The notes under the pieces: generated by a model
Database searches by the model: none
The model's input: only the letters and a program-made list of their open reading frames with translations
Told to the model about the DNA's origin: nothing
Shown here: positions 1-7,471 of the stretch, one piece after another
Position numbering within the stretch: position 1 is the stretch's first letter
Layout: each line of letters opens with the position of its first letter
Translations under genes and position numbers: made by a program
Source: Nitrospirillum sp034653355
Lineage (GTDB): Bacteria > Pseudomonadota > Alphaproteobacteria > Azospirillales > Azospirillaceae
DNA: 64,000 bases
NCBI RefSeq assembly: GCF_034653355.1
Contig: NZ_JAYEER010000004.1
Span: 992,001 to 1,056,000, forward strand
Direction: 5' to 3'

Positions 1-89
1 TAACAATAGGTGCAGTTGATGTTGCACCGTTCAGTGATTTTAACAATAACCTCGATGCGCCTGACTTTCGTCTTCATTATTACAGACAT
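1..89 (-). CDS. Radical SAM enzyme, N-terminus only (cut by window start)
   Basis: Reading the minus strand leftward from 89 gives an open frame to the window edge with no stop. It encodes about 29 residues ending in KITERCNINCTYC, a perfect CX3CX2C motif that binds the [4Fe-4S] cluster of radical SAM enzymes. The start at 89 follows GGGGTAGGCG; an in-frame ATG at 77 is the alternative. The Cys motif lies only about 20 residues from the start, as in many peptide maturases. The gene lies 67 nt downstream of, and on the same strand as, a 60-aa double-glycine peptide with a repeated core, so peptide maturation is the inferred role. The SPASM or RRE domains that would settle the subfamily lie outside the window. 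Confidence 0.8.
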   Translation of the reverse strand, partial: MSVIMKTKVRRIEVIVKITERCNINCTYC

Positions 90-119
90 CGCCTACCCCG
101 CCCATTACCTGATTGGGAA

Positions 120-148
120 GGACGGCATGGGGTTCGCCCATGCCGTCC
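120..148 (-). terminator. Hairpin between RiPP precursor and radical SAM gene
   Basis: A perfect 12-bp stem (arms 120-131 and 137-148) has a 5-nt loop. It lies 8 nt after the precursor stop and about 30 nt before the radical SAM start, on the transcribed strand. There is no strong T-run after it on the minus strand. It may be a partial terminator or an mRNA-stabilising hairpin that keeps precursor message in excess over enzyme message, an arrangement common in peptide loci. Confidence 0.55.
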
Positions 149-155
149 GCTTAAA

Positions 156-338
156 TCACGAGAAGGAAAGATCGAAAGACAAATCGAATGACAGGTCGAA
201 GCTGAGATCGAACGACAGGTCGAAATCACCACCGGCCACGCTTTCCAGCGCGGCGGCGGACAGACGGGTCATGGGCATGCCGACGATGGCGTCCGGGGCG
301 GTGATACCCTTGCGGGCAAGCATCGAAGAAAGTTGCAT
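156..338 (-). CDS. Putative RiPP precursor with five FDLS core repeats
   Basis: This encodes a 60-aa peptide. Residues 1-37 resemble a RiPP leader, ending in LESVAGG with a double-glycine cleavage motif at 36-37. Residues 38-60 form the core: D, then five tandem FDLS units, then FS. The core has no Cys, Thr, Lys or Arg, so sactipeptide or lanthipeptide chemistry is unlikely; Phe, Asp, Leu and Ser are the possible targets. Each FDLS unit uses different codons, so the repeat is maintained as protein. The start at 338 has AAGGG upstream; a longer 94-aa reading from 440 is open but has no convincing RBS. A radical SAM gene follows on the same strand and a Fic gene diverges upstream. I do not recognise a named family. 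Confidence 0.75.
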   Translation of the reverse strand: MQLSSMLARKGITAPDAIVGMPMTRLSAAALESVAGGDFDLSFDLSFDLSFDLSFDLSFS

Positions 339-451
339 TTTATGTTTTCCCTTCATGATGATGAGGGTGAATTTCCCCATCAATGAAACCATAGATGGTG
401 ATACAATTATGCTACAATATGACTCATTGAAATATGCCATCAGAAGTATTT

Positions 452-471
452 TTGATTACGGGAGTAATCAA
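452..471. promoter_or_regulatory. 20-bp palindrome enclosing the fic ribosome-binding site
   Basis: A perfect inverted repeat has arms TTGATTAC (452-459) and GTAATCAA (464-471) around the 4-nt loop GGGA. The likely Shine-Dalgarno GGGAG of the fic gene lies in the loop and first arm base, 9 nt before its TTG start. It could be a dimeric regulator's operator between the divergent genes, or an RNA hairpin controlling fic translation. Confidence 0.5.
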
Positions 472-473
472 CT

Positions 474-1310
474 TTGACTTGTTACGTAAGCGCCGATGCG
501 TACACCGCAACCCTCGGCCCTCTTCCCCCGGCAATTCCGCTGGGCCGGTTGCGGGGTGTAGCGGCGCGGGCCGCCGAAACCGTCCGGGCGGCCTGTCTGC
601 AGCCGTCACCGCCGCTGCAACTCGATGACGCGGCGCTGTTCATCACGGGCGATCCGTTCGCGGGCGTCCCCGACGGGCGCATCCCCCGCGCGCCCGTCGC
701 GCCCGGCGACGCTTGGCGCCTGTCCGACCCGATGGAGGCGGTGCGCGCGGCGGCGGCTTACGCCGCGCTGTCCGCGGCTTTGGAGCGACCGCTGACCTTG
801 GACGATTTGATCGCCGCCCACGCCGCGTTGGACGCCAACTTGCCGGAGGAGGTCCGCGCCTACATGCGTCCGGGACGGCTGCGGGTGGTGGCGACCACCA
901 TGCGGCGGGAGGGGGAGGGGCAGGTTTACGCGCCGCCGCCGCCCGACATGGCCCATGACCTGCTGCGCCAGCTCCTGGACTATGTGGAGGCGGTGCGGCA
1001 GGCCGGCGCCATCACCTTGATCCAGTGCGCGCTGGTCTATTACCAGTTCGTCGCCATCCATCCATTCCATGACGGCAACGGTCGCCTGTCCCGCGCCCTG
1101 GCCCGCCTGCTGCTGGAGCGGCATCACGCCGGTGCCGGCGCGCTTGACCTGACGGCCATGGTGCGCGTCAACCGGGCCTATCACGACTATCGCATCGTCG
1201 CCGTGCACCGGTCGGGGCGCTGGGCGGAATGGGTGCATTTCTTTTGCCAGATGCTGATCCGGCGCTGTGCGGCGGCGCAGGAGGGAAAGGGCGCGGCGGC
1301 GCGGGGGTGA
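474..1310 (+). CDS. Fic domain protein (putative AMP-transferase)
   Basis: The product is 278 aa with the complete Fic signature HPFHDGNGR at residues 196-204, including the catalytic His196. Fic enzymes usually transfer AMP or another nucleotide moiety to a Ser, Thr or Tyr hydroxyl. A flap-like region RPGRLRV...YAPPPP near residues 132-157 matches the family. I do not see a clear (S/T)xxxE(G/N) inhibitory helix; the nearest match around residue 100 lacks the final G/N. The TTG start at 474 follows GGGAG. The gene diverges from the FDLS-repeat precursor. It may be an independent cytosolic modifier, or a tailoring enzyme for the Ser-rich peptide; the second is speculation. Confidence 0.85.
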   Translation: MTCYVSADAYTATLGPLPPAIPLGRLRGVAARAAETVRAACLQPSPPLQLDDAALFITGDPFAGVPDGRIPRAPVAPGDAWRLSDPMEAVRAAAAYAALSAALERPLTLDDLIAAHAALDANLPEEVRAYMRPGRLRVVATTMRREGEGQVYAPPPPDMAHDLLRQLLDYVEAVRQAGAITLIQCALVYYQFVAIHPFHDGNGRLSRALARLLLERHHAGAGALDLTAMVRVNRAYHDYRIVAVHRSGRWAEWVHFFCQMLIRRCAAAQEGKGAAARG

Positions 1311-1333
1311 GGTCGGGAAACGTGGGTGGGCGG

Positions 1334-2224
1334 TCAAGGGGCGAGCGCCGCGTTCAGCAGGGCGGCCAGGCGCACCCCCGCCTGCTGCACGCGTTGCCGG
1401 ATGGCGGGCCACGCCGCCTGGTCGTAGTCCTGTCCCAGATCGCCCGAGGGCGGCAGCTTGCCGTAGACCACGTTCCTGGCCATCACCCGGCCTTCCGCCG
1501 CCCAGTCCAGGGCCAGCGGCTCCAGCCGGCCCGGAAGGCCGGGCGCCGCCCAAAGCGCCGCCTGCTCCGCCGTGATCGCCTGGTCCAGGGTGGCCGCCGC
1601 GGTGCGCGCCTTGGCCGGGTCCGTGGTGTAGTCGGGCAATACCTTGAGGCCGGTCTTATAGGCCAGGATGTCGTCGCCCCACAGTGAATGCAGGTTCAGG
1701 CGCCCCTGCGCGTCCTGACCGTAAAACGTCACCTTGACCTTCAGGCCGCCCTTGTCATGGTCGCGTTCCGCGACGTTCAACGGTTCATGCAGGTCGGCCA
1801 TAAGGTGCACGACCCATTTCAGGGCGGTCAGGCGTTCGGCTGCGGGGCGGGTCTTGTCCGCCAGCGTCCGGGCGAATTCCGGCAGCTTGGCGACCACGCA
1901 GGCCCCGCCGGGGCAGTCGCGCGCCGGAGCATAGGCCGGGGCGTTGATATCGACGTCGACATAGTGCCAGGGTAAGGTCTCGGGCATGCCACCTTGGTCG
2001 CGGGGAGCGTGGCCGATGATGTCCGCCCATCCCGCCACCTCGTCCAGGCCATGATGCTGTTCCAGCGCCAGCAGGGCGTCCACCTGCTGGCGGGCCGCCG
2101 GTGTCAGGCGGGTTTCGGCGATATCGGCGACCAGCACGTGGCCCACCAATCCCCAGGCGGTGGCGGGGCGGGAGGTCAGGGCCAGCAAGGCCAGGGCGAT
2201 GGACGCGGCGTGCTTCAGGCGCAT
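1334..2224 (-). CDS. S1/P1 family single-strand nuclease, exported
   Basis: The product is 296 aa with a Sec signal peptide ending at about residue 23, so the mature chain begins with Trp24, the N-terminal zinc ligand typical of S1/P1 nucleases. Other family zinc-site motifs follow in order: GH just after the start, WAD, HYVDVD, HLMADLHEPLNV and NLHSLW. The family is a trinuclear-zinc phosphodiesterase that degrades single-stranded nucleic acids and releases nucleotides in the periplasm or outside the cell. The start at 2224 is chosen for the signal peptide; an upstream in-frame extension to 2317 would bury it. The gene is convergent with fic, with 23 nt between stops. Confidence 0.9.
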   Translation of the reverse strand: MRLKHAASIALALLALTSRPATAWGLVGHVLVADIAETRLTPAARQQVDALLALEQHHGLDEVAGWADIIGHAPRDQGGMPETLPWHYVDVDINAPAYAPARDCPGGACVVAKLPEFARTLADKTRPAAERLTALKWVVHLMADLHEPLNVAERDHDKGGLKVKVTFYGQDAQGRLNLHSLWGDDILAYKTGLKVLPDYTTDPAKARTAAATLDQAITAEQAALWAAPGLPGRLEPLALDWAAEGRVMARNVVYGKLPPSGDLGQDYDQAAWPAIRQRVQQAGVRLAALLNAALAP

Positions 2225-2369
2225 GGGGCTTCTATTTATGATGGCATTCGATATTGAATAGAAGCCCAACAGGTGGCTACCGTCAATTTTCGCGCCCCAA
2301 AAAATTGACGGATACAACCATAAGAGATAGACGCTGCGCCTGCCGGCACCCGCGTCGAAGGGGTGCCGA

Positions 2370-3263
2370 TCATGGGGTCACGGGGACGTGGAAATCGATG
2401 GTGGCGCCGGGGCGGGTGGGCGCGAATTCACCGTCATAAAGCTCGAAGTCCGGGCTGTCCGCCACCGCCAGGCCGGACGCGGGGATCAACTCGCCCCAGA
2501 TCCGGGCCATGGCCGCCTTGACCTGCGGATGCAAGGGGCCGCCGTTCAGGGTGATGCGGAACACGGCATAGGTGGCGGCGGGGATGCGCAGGGTGGTGAA
2601 TCCCGCCGGCGGAGTGGCGTCGGGGGCGACGCGGACGCCGGCCATGTAATCGAAGCTGCCTTCCGCCCTGTCCGCCGCCCAGACCACGCCATAGGTGGCC
2701 CAACCGGGCTCCTGACCCGCGAAGGGCAGGGCGCCGATCAGCACCGACCATAATTGGGGGATGGCGGCTTTCGTGGCCCCGTCGAACCGGCGCGATGGCC
2801 CGGCGACGGTGAAGGCGTCCAGGGAGACCAGGCCGGGTAACTGGACGACGCCGACATCGACGGTCTCGGGCATGCTCATGGGATATTGTCCTTCCAAGGG
2901 AGTGGCGGCGAAGCCCTTCCGGAACCGTCCGGGGGCCACGCCGAAGAGGCGCCCGAAGGCGCGGGTGAACGCTTCCTGGGAGTCGAAGCCGCAATCGAAC
3001 GCCAGGTCGATCAGGCGCACGTCGGGGTCGCTGGCCAGGCGCTGCGCCGCCCTGACCAGCCGCCGGCCCCGGACGTGCGCCATGACGCCGCGCCCCATGC
3101 GCGCCGCGAACAGGCGGGAGAAATGATAGGGCGACAGCGCCATGCGGCCGGCGATGCTATCCAGGGTCAGCGGCTGGTCCAGGTTGTCCTCGATCCAGGA
3201 CAGGAGGTCGGCGAGGCGGTCGGGCCCCGTGGGACGGAGTTGGGAGGGGTGGTGCTGGCTCAT
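2370..3263 (-). CDS. AraC family regulator with GyrI-like ligand domain
   Basis: The product is about 297 aa. The N-terminal ~110 residues contain two helix-turn-helix motifs of the AraC/XylS type (LTLDSIAGRMALSPYHFSRL, then IDLAFDCGFDSQEAFTRAF). The C-terminal ~150 residues look like a GyrI-like (SOUL/Rob-type) small-molecule binding fold ending in a typical ELYDGEF stretch. Rob/SoxS-type proteins with this layout respond to amphipathic or toxic ligands. It diverges from an exported alpha/beta hydrolase at 3383, which is a plausible target. The start at 3263 is uncertain; the frame is open to 3332. Confidence 0.88.
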   Translation of the reverse strand: MSQHHPSQLRPTGPDRLADLLSWIEDNLDQPLTLDSIAGRMALSPYHFSRLFAARMGRGVMAHVRGRRLVRAAQRLASDPDVRLIDLAFDCGFDSQEAFTRAFGRLFGVAPGRFRKGFAATPLEGQYPMSMPETVDVGVVQLPGLVSLDAFTVAGPSRRFDGATKAAIPQLWSVLIGALPFAGQEPGWATYGVVWAADRAEGSFDYMAGVRVAPDATPPAGFTTLRIPAATYAVFRITLNGGPLHPQVKAAMARIWGELIPASGLAVADSPDFELYDGEFAPTRPGATIDFHVPVTP

Positions 3264-3382
3264 GCCGGCACTATGACCAATGCCGACATCCCCGTCCTGA
3301 CCGGTCTTGCTGTTTTGGGGGGAGGGAGGCACCTTGTTGCCCTACCGGCCCCGGTGGGTCGGCCAACGATGCGGGGAACCCA

Positions 3383-4345
3383 ATGCGGTCAGGGATGATG
3401 ATACGGGCGGCGATGCTGGCGGCCGCCTTGGCGATGGCGCCCATTGTGGCGCCGGGGGACGGGCACGCGGCTGAGGGCGCACAACCCGCCGCCACCGGAC
3501 CCGGGGCGAAAACCGGGGCCCAGACCATCCAGCTGTTCGGCGCGTCCATCAAATACTACGAGGCGGGGCAGGGGCCCACCCTGGTGCTGGTCCATGGCCT
3601 GGGCAGCAGCGCGCAGGGCGACTGGGGCAAGGTCATGGCCGACCTGGCCAAGACCCACCACGTGCTGGCGCTGGACCAGCTGGGTTTCGGCGCGTCGGAC
3701 AAACCCATGATCGACTATGCCATCCAGACCTGGGTGGACTTCCTGGGCGAATTCCTGCGCCAGAAGAAGGTGACGGACTTCACCCTGATGGGCGAATCCC
3801 TGGGCGGCTGGATTTCGGCGCAGTATGCCATCCAGGCGCTGGACGGCGTCGCCGCCGACCCGGCCTTCGCCCTGCCCAAGCCATCCCGGCTGGTGCTGTG
3901 CGACGCCGCCGGCCGGCACGACACCATGGCCAAGGCCTTTGGCCCCAAGCCGACGGGTACCGACGCGCCGCCGCCTTCCGCCTCGCTGGCCGGGCAGAAG
4001 GCCGTGCTGGGCGCCATCTTCCATGACCCGCGCTGGTCCAGCGGCCCCGCCGCCCTGAAGCGCGGCTTCGCCTGGAGCCTGTCCAAGGGCGACGCCTGGA
4101 CCATCCACGCCGTCTACAGCAACCCGGCGCTGCTGAACGAGACGGTGGACGGCAAGCTGAAGGACATCACCATCCCCACCCTGGTGGTCTGGGGGGCGGA
4201 GGACAAGTTGCTGCCTCCGGCGGATGGCCAGTTCTACGCCGACGGCATCCCGGGGGCCAAGCTGGTCACCATCCCCGACAGCGGCCACGCCCCCATGATC
4301 GAGACGCCCAAGGCCTTCCTGGCGGCGGTGGAACCCTTTCTGTGA
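3383..4345 (+). CDS. Exported alpha/beta hydrolase
   Basis: The product is 320 aa with an N-terminal hydrophobic signal sequence (Ala-rich, cleaved near HAAEG at about residue 31). The alpha/beta hydrolase fold is clear: the oxyanion strand LVHGLG, the nucleophile elbow GESLGG, the acid region VVWGAEDKLLPP and the catalytic His in DSGHAPM. The substrate cannot be told; an ester or carbon-carbon hydrolase is possible. The next gene starts 15 nt after its stop on the same strand, so the two are probably co-transcribed, and the AraC gene upstream diverges. Confidence 0.88.
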   Translation: MRSGMMIRAAMLAAALAMAPIVAPGDGHAAEGAQPAATGPGAKTGAQTIQLFGASIKYYEAGQGPTLVLVHGLGSSAQGDWGKVMADLAKTHHVLALDQLGFGASDKPMIDYAIQTWVDFLGEFLRQKKVTDFTLMGESLGGWISAQYAIQALDGVAADPAFALPKPSRLVLCDAAGRHDTMAKAFGPKPTGTDAPPPSASLAGQKAVLGAIFHDPRWSSGPAALKRGFAWSLSKGDAWTIHAVYSNPALLNETVDGKLKDITIPTLVVWGAEDKLLPPADGQFYADGIPGAKLVTIPDSGHAPMIETPKAFLAAVEPFL

Positions 4346-4359
4346 CCCGAGGACCTGAG

Positions 4360-4794
4360 ATGCCGACTGCGGACTACGCCGTCTATGATACGGTGCAGCC
4401 TTACTTCGACTTGGTCCGGGGCGCCTTGGGCGAACGGGTGGAGGGCGATCACTTCTTCGATGCCGTCGCCGACGACGTCGCCTATGAGGTGCTGTACGAA
4501 TTTCCCGGCTGGCCCCGCCTGATCCGGGGCCGGGCGGAGTTGATGGCCAAGTTCGTGGCCTATGGCCGCAACATGGCCCTGCATGCCGCCGACAACCTGG
4601 TGGTGCACACGGCGGATGACGGTCAGGTCGTGGTCATCGAATATGAGGTCCATGGCACTGTCCTGGCGACGGGCGTGGCGTACGATAACCGTTTCGCTTC
4701 CATCATCCGAATTGAGAACCGGAAGATCGCGCACTGGCGCGACTATATGGACTCGCTGGCCGCCTGGAACACGCTGATGGCGACCACCCGCTAA
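4360..4794 (+). CDS. SnoaL-like / NTF2-fold protein
   Basis: The product is 144 aa with the helix-strand pattern of SnoaL-like polyketide cyclases and the wider NTF2 fold (pattern 'FxxxxADDVxYE...FPG...IRGRxEL' near the start and 'RDYMD' near the end). Members are small cone-shaped isomerases, cyclases or hydrolases, and many are unassigned. The start at 4360 follows CGAGGACCTGAG; a GTG overlapping the upstream hydrolase stop at 4342 is possible but has a weaker site. The position suggests a joint role with the alpha/beta hydrolase. Confidence 0.8.
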   Translation: MPTADYAVYDTVQPYFDLVRGALGERVEGDHFFDAVADDVAYEVLYEFPGWPRLIRGRAELMAKFVAYGRNMALHAADNLVVHTADDGQVVVIEYEVHGTVLATGVAYDNRFASIIRIENRKIAHWRDYMDSLAAWNTLMATTR

Positions 4795-4867
4795 GCCGCG
4801 CGGCCGCCATGCGGAATTTGACCGCAAGGAAATCCCCTGTACCCTTGGCGGCAATGAAACCAAGGGG

Positions 4868-6583
4868 ATGGGGATCATGATGCGAATGGGGCGGGTCGCG
4901 GTGGCGGTGTCCGCGTTGGCGCTGTTGGCGGGCCAAATGGGGGCCCCGTTGGGGGGCCAGGCCTGGGCCGCGCCCACGCTGCTGGTCAACGCCCTCATCC
5001 ATACCGAGGACACGGCCCACCCCACGGCCAGCGCGCTGGCCTGGGATGACAACGGCATCCTGCTGGCGGTGGGGGAGACGGCGGACCTGGCCCAGCGCTT
5101 TCCCGGCGCCGCCACGGTGGATGCCGGCGGCGCCCCCGTGGTGCCCGGCCTGATCGACGCCCACGGCCATGTGCAGGAGGAGGGGGCGGCGCTGCTGACC
5201 GCCGACCTGTTGGGCAGCACCAGCAAGGCCGAGATCCTCACCCGTCTCAAGGCGCAGGCGGCCAAAGTGCCGCCCGGCGATTGGCTGCAGGGCTGGGGCT
5301 GGGACCAGAACCGCTGGGCGGACAAAGCCTTCCCCACCGCCGCCGACCTGGACGCTGCCTTCCCCGACCGGCCGGTGCGGCTGGAGCGTATCGACGGCCA
5401 CGCCGTCTGGGTCAACAGCGCCGCCCTGCGTGTCATGGCGGCGCAACCCAAGGCCAAGAGCCTGGACGGCACCTGGCAGCCGCAAGGCGGCCGCATCGTG
5501 CGCAAGGGCAAGAAGGCCACCGGCGTGCTGATCGACAACGCCATGGACCTGCTGACCGAGGCCCTGCCGCCGCGCACCGATGACCAGATCCGCCAGAACT
5601 ATAAGCTGGCCTTCGCCGAGATGGTGGCGTTGGGCCTGACCGGCGCGCATGAGCCCGGCATCGACCTGCAGTCCTTCCGCGTGCTGCAGGACATGGCCGC
5701 CAAGGGGGAGGTGCCGGTGCGCCTCTACACCATGGCGGATGGCGACCATGAGGCGCTGGCCTGGCTGTGCACGCAGAACGGTGGCTACACCGACCCCACG
5801 GGCCGCGTGCGCATGCGGGCGGTGAAGCTGTACATGGACGGCGCGCTGGGCAGCCGGGGGGCCAGGCTGCTGCGGCCCTACAGCGACGATCCCGGCAACA
5901 GCGGCATCTACGTCACCAACCCGGCCGACTATCCCCGCATCGTGGCCAAGGCCAAGGGCTGCCACCTGCAGGTGGCGACCCACGCCATCGGCGACGGCGG
6001 CAACCGCCTGGTGCTGGACACCTACGCCAAGGTGCTGGGCGCGGACGCCAAGAGCGACCACCGCTGGCGGGTGGAGCATGCGCAGATCCTGACCCTGGAC
6101 GACATTCCCCGCTTCGCCCAGCTGGGCGTCATCGCCTCCATGCAGCCCACCCACGCCACCTCGGACATGCCGTGGGCGGAGAAGCGCCTGGGCCATGACC
6201 GGCTGGCCGGCGCCTATGCCTGGCAAAGCCTGCGCCGGACGGGCGCCCGCCTGGCCCTGGGCTCCGACTTCCCGGTGGAGAAGGTGAACCCCATGCTGGG
6301 CCTGTACGCCGCCGTTACCCGCCAGGATCTGGCCGGCCAACCCCCGGGCGGCTGGCTGCCCGACCAGAAGCTGACGCGGGAGGAGGCGCTGGCCGGCTTC
6401 ACCCGCGACGCCGCCTACGCGGGCTTCATGGAGGGGGAGGTGGGCGCCCTGAAGCCGGGCCTGCGCGCCGACTTCGTCATCCTCAGCGCCGATCCCCTGG
6501 TCGTGGCCCCGCGCCAGATCGCGGACATCAAGCCGCTGTCCACCTGGGTGGACGGTAAAAAGGTGTATGAGGCCGGGAAATAG
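4868..6583 (+). CDS. Exported YtcJ-like metal-dependent amidohydrolase
   Basis: The product is 571 aa. A signal peptide (hydrophobic to about AWA) is followed by a TIM-barrel amidohydrolase of the YtcJ/N-substituted formamide deformylase-like group. Visible motifs are PGLIDAHGHV for metal binding, a conserved LYMDGALGSRGA loop, THAIGDGGNR, RVEHAQIL and GSDFPVEKVNP. The C-terminus returns to the beta-sandwich ('LKPGLRADFVILSADP'). The family hydrolyses C-N bonds in varied substrates; the substrate here is unknown. Starts at 4868 and 4877 are both possible, and 4877 has the better spaced GGGG site. Confidence 0.88.
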   Translation: MGIMMRMGRVAVAVSALALLAGQMGAPLGGQAWAAPTLLVNALIHTEDTAHPTASALAWDDNGILLAVGETADLAQRFPGAATVDAGGAPVVPGLIDAHGHVQEEGAALLTADLLGSTSKAEILTRLKAQAAKVPPGDWLQGWGWDQNRWADKAFPTAADLDAAFPDRPVRLERIDGHAVWVNSAALRVMAAQPKAKSLDGTWQPQGGRIVRKGKKATGVLIDNAMDLLTEALPPRTDDQIRQNYKLAFAEMVALGLTGAHEPGIDLQSFRVLQDMAAKGEVPVRLYTMADGDHEALAWLCTQNGGYTDPTGRVRMRAVKLYMDGALGSRGARLLRPYSDDPGNSGIYVTNPADYPRIVAKAKGCHLQVATHAIGDGGNRLVLDTYAKVLGADAKSDHRWRVEHAQILTLDDIPRFAQLGVIASMQPTHATSDMPWAEKRLGHDRLAGAYAWQSLRRTGARLALGSDFPVEKVNPMLGLYAAVTRQDLAGQPPGGWLPDQKLTREEALAGFTRDAAYAGFMEGEVGALKPGLRADFVILSADPLVVAPRQIADIKPLSTWVDGKKVYEAGK

Positions 6584-6686
6584 GATTTGGCGCGCCTCTT
6601 GAGTTGCGCCCCTGGTGCGTCGCAATCGTCCTGATAGTATGCTTACCAAGCTGCGACGATTGCGGCGGTGGAGATTGGGGGGGACG

Positions 6687-7469
6687 ATGCGCGCTGGCGT
6701 GTTTGCCGTTCTGTTGACGTCGGGTCTGGTTTTTTCGACCGGTCACGCGTGGGCCCAGGATCAGCAGGCGGCCCAGCCCCAGACCCAAGGCCAGGCGGCG
6801 CCGGCCCCGGCCGATCCCAAGAAGGAGGCGGAAAACGCCGAGGACCAGGCTATGGTCCGGTTGCTGCAGGAAGGGACGCAGGCGCTGCGCACCGGTCAGC
6901 CGCGCCAGGCCATCGCATCCTACGACCAGATCATCGCGACCTACGATGCCCGCTACAAGGATCGCAAGGAAAAGGTCTATTGCGGCAGCACCCCTGCGGA
7001 GACGCTGGCCTACATGGTCCTGGCCGCCAGCCAGAAGCAGTCGGCCATCGCCGTGGCCCCCACCTGGGCCGTCGCCCATTTCCTGAAGGGCTATGCCCAG
7101 GTGGAACTGCAGGACTTGCCGGGAGCCAAGGTGAGCCTGGAGCGGGCCCGTGACCTGTCGCCTTACAACCCGCAGTTCCTGATCGAACTGGCCAACCTGT
7201 ACAAGTCCGAGAAGAATTGGCCTTTGGCGCTGGAGACTTATCAAGCGGCCAAGGAACATTCCGCTGCTTTCTCGTTGCCTCAGGCCAAGGCCACGGACGA
7301 GATGAAGGCCCTGCATGGCATCGCCTTCATTTACTCCGAGACCGGCAAGCTGGATGAGGCCGAGGCCATCTACGAGCAGTGCCTGGCGAAGAACCCGCAG
7401 GACGCCTACGCCCAGCACGAGCTGGACTATGTGACGCAGCAGAAGGCCAAGCAGGCGCAGGTTCATTGA
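6687..7469 (+). CDS. Exported TPR protein, first of a paralogous pair
   Basis: The product is 260 aa with a signal peptide (MRAGVFAVLLTSGLVF..., cleaved near AWAQ) followed by a Gln/Pro/Ala-rich linker. Tetratricopeptide helices run through the rest, ending in a clear unit around 'AEAIYEQCLAKNPQDAYAQ'. A single Cys at residue 99 in 'VYCGS' is also present in the next gene's product at the same place. TPR arrays are protein-protein scaffolds; the partner is unknown. The start at 6687 has GGGGGGACG directly upstream. The stop is 2 nt before the next start, so the pair is an operon. Confidence 0.82.
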   Translation: MRAGVFAVLLTSGLVFSTGHAWAQDQQAAQPQTQGQAAPAPADPKKEAENAEDQAMVRLLQEGTQALRTGQPRQAIASYDQIIATYDARYKDRKEKVYCGSTPAETLAYMVLAASQKQSAIAVAPTWAVAHFLKGYAQVELQDLPGAKVSLERARDLSPYNPQFLIELANLYKSEKNWPLALETYQAAKEHSAAFSLPQAKATDEMKALHGIAFIYSETGKLDEAEAIYEQCLAKNPQDAYAQHELDYVTQQKAKQAQVH

Positions 7470-7471
7470 AG

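Noticed and set aside
10..477. Plus-strand 155-aa reading frame over the RiPP locus
   Set aside because: It is antisense to the precursor; its KSNDRSKLRSNDRS repeats are the complement of the FDLS codons and it has no RBS or family signature.
606..1553. Long minus-strand frame over the fic gene
   Set aside because: High-GC antisense open frame with low-complexity Gly/Arg/His composition; the fic frame carries an intact active-site motif.
4703..6649. 648-aa minus-strand frame opposite the amidohydrolase gene
   Set aside because: Composition (Gln, His, Gly, Ala rich, no domain) is typical of the antisense of a GC-rich gene; the plus-strand frame has all amidohydrolase motifs.
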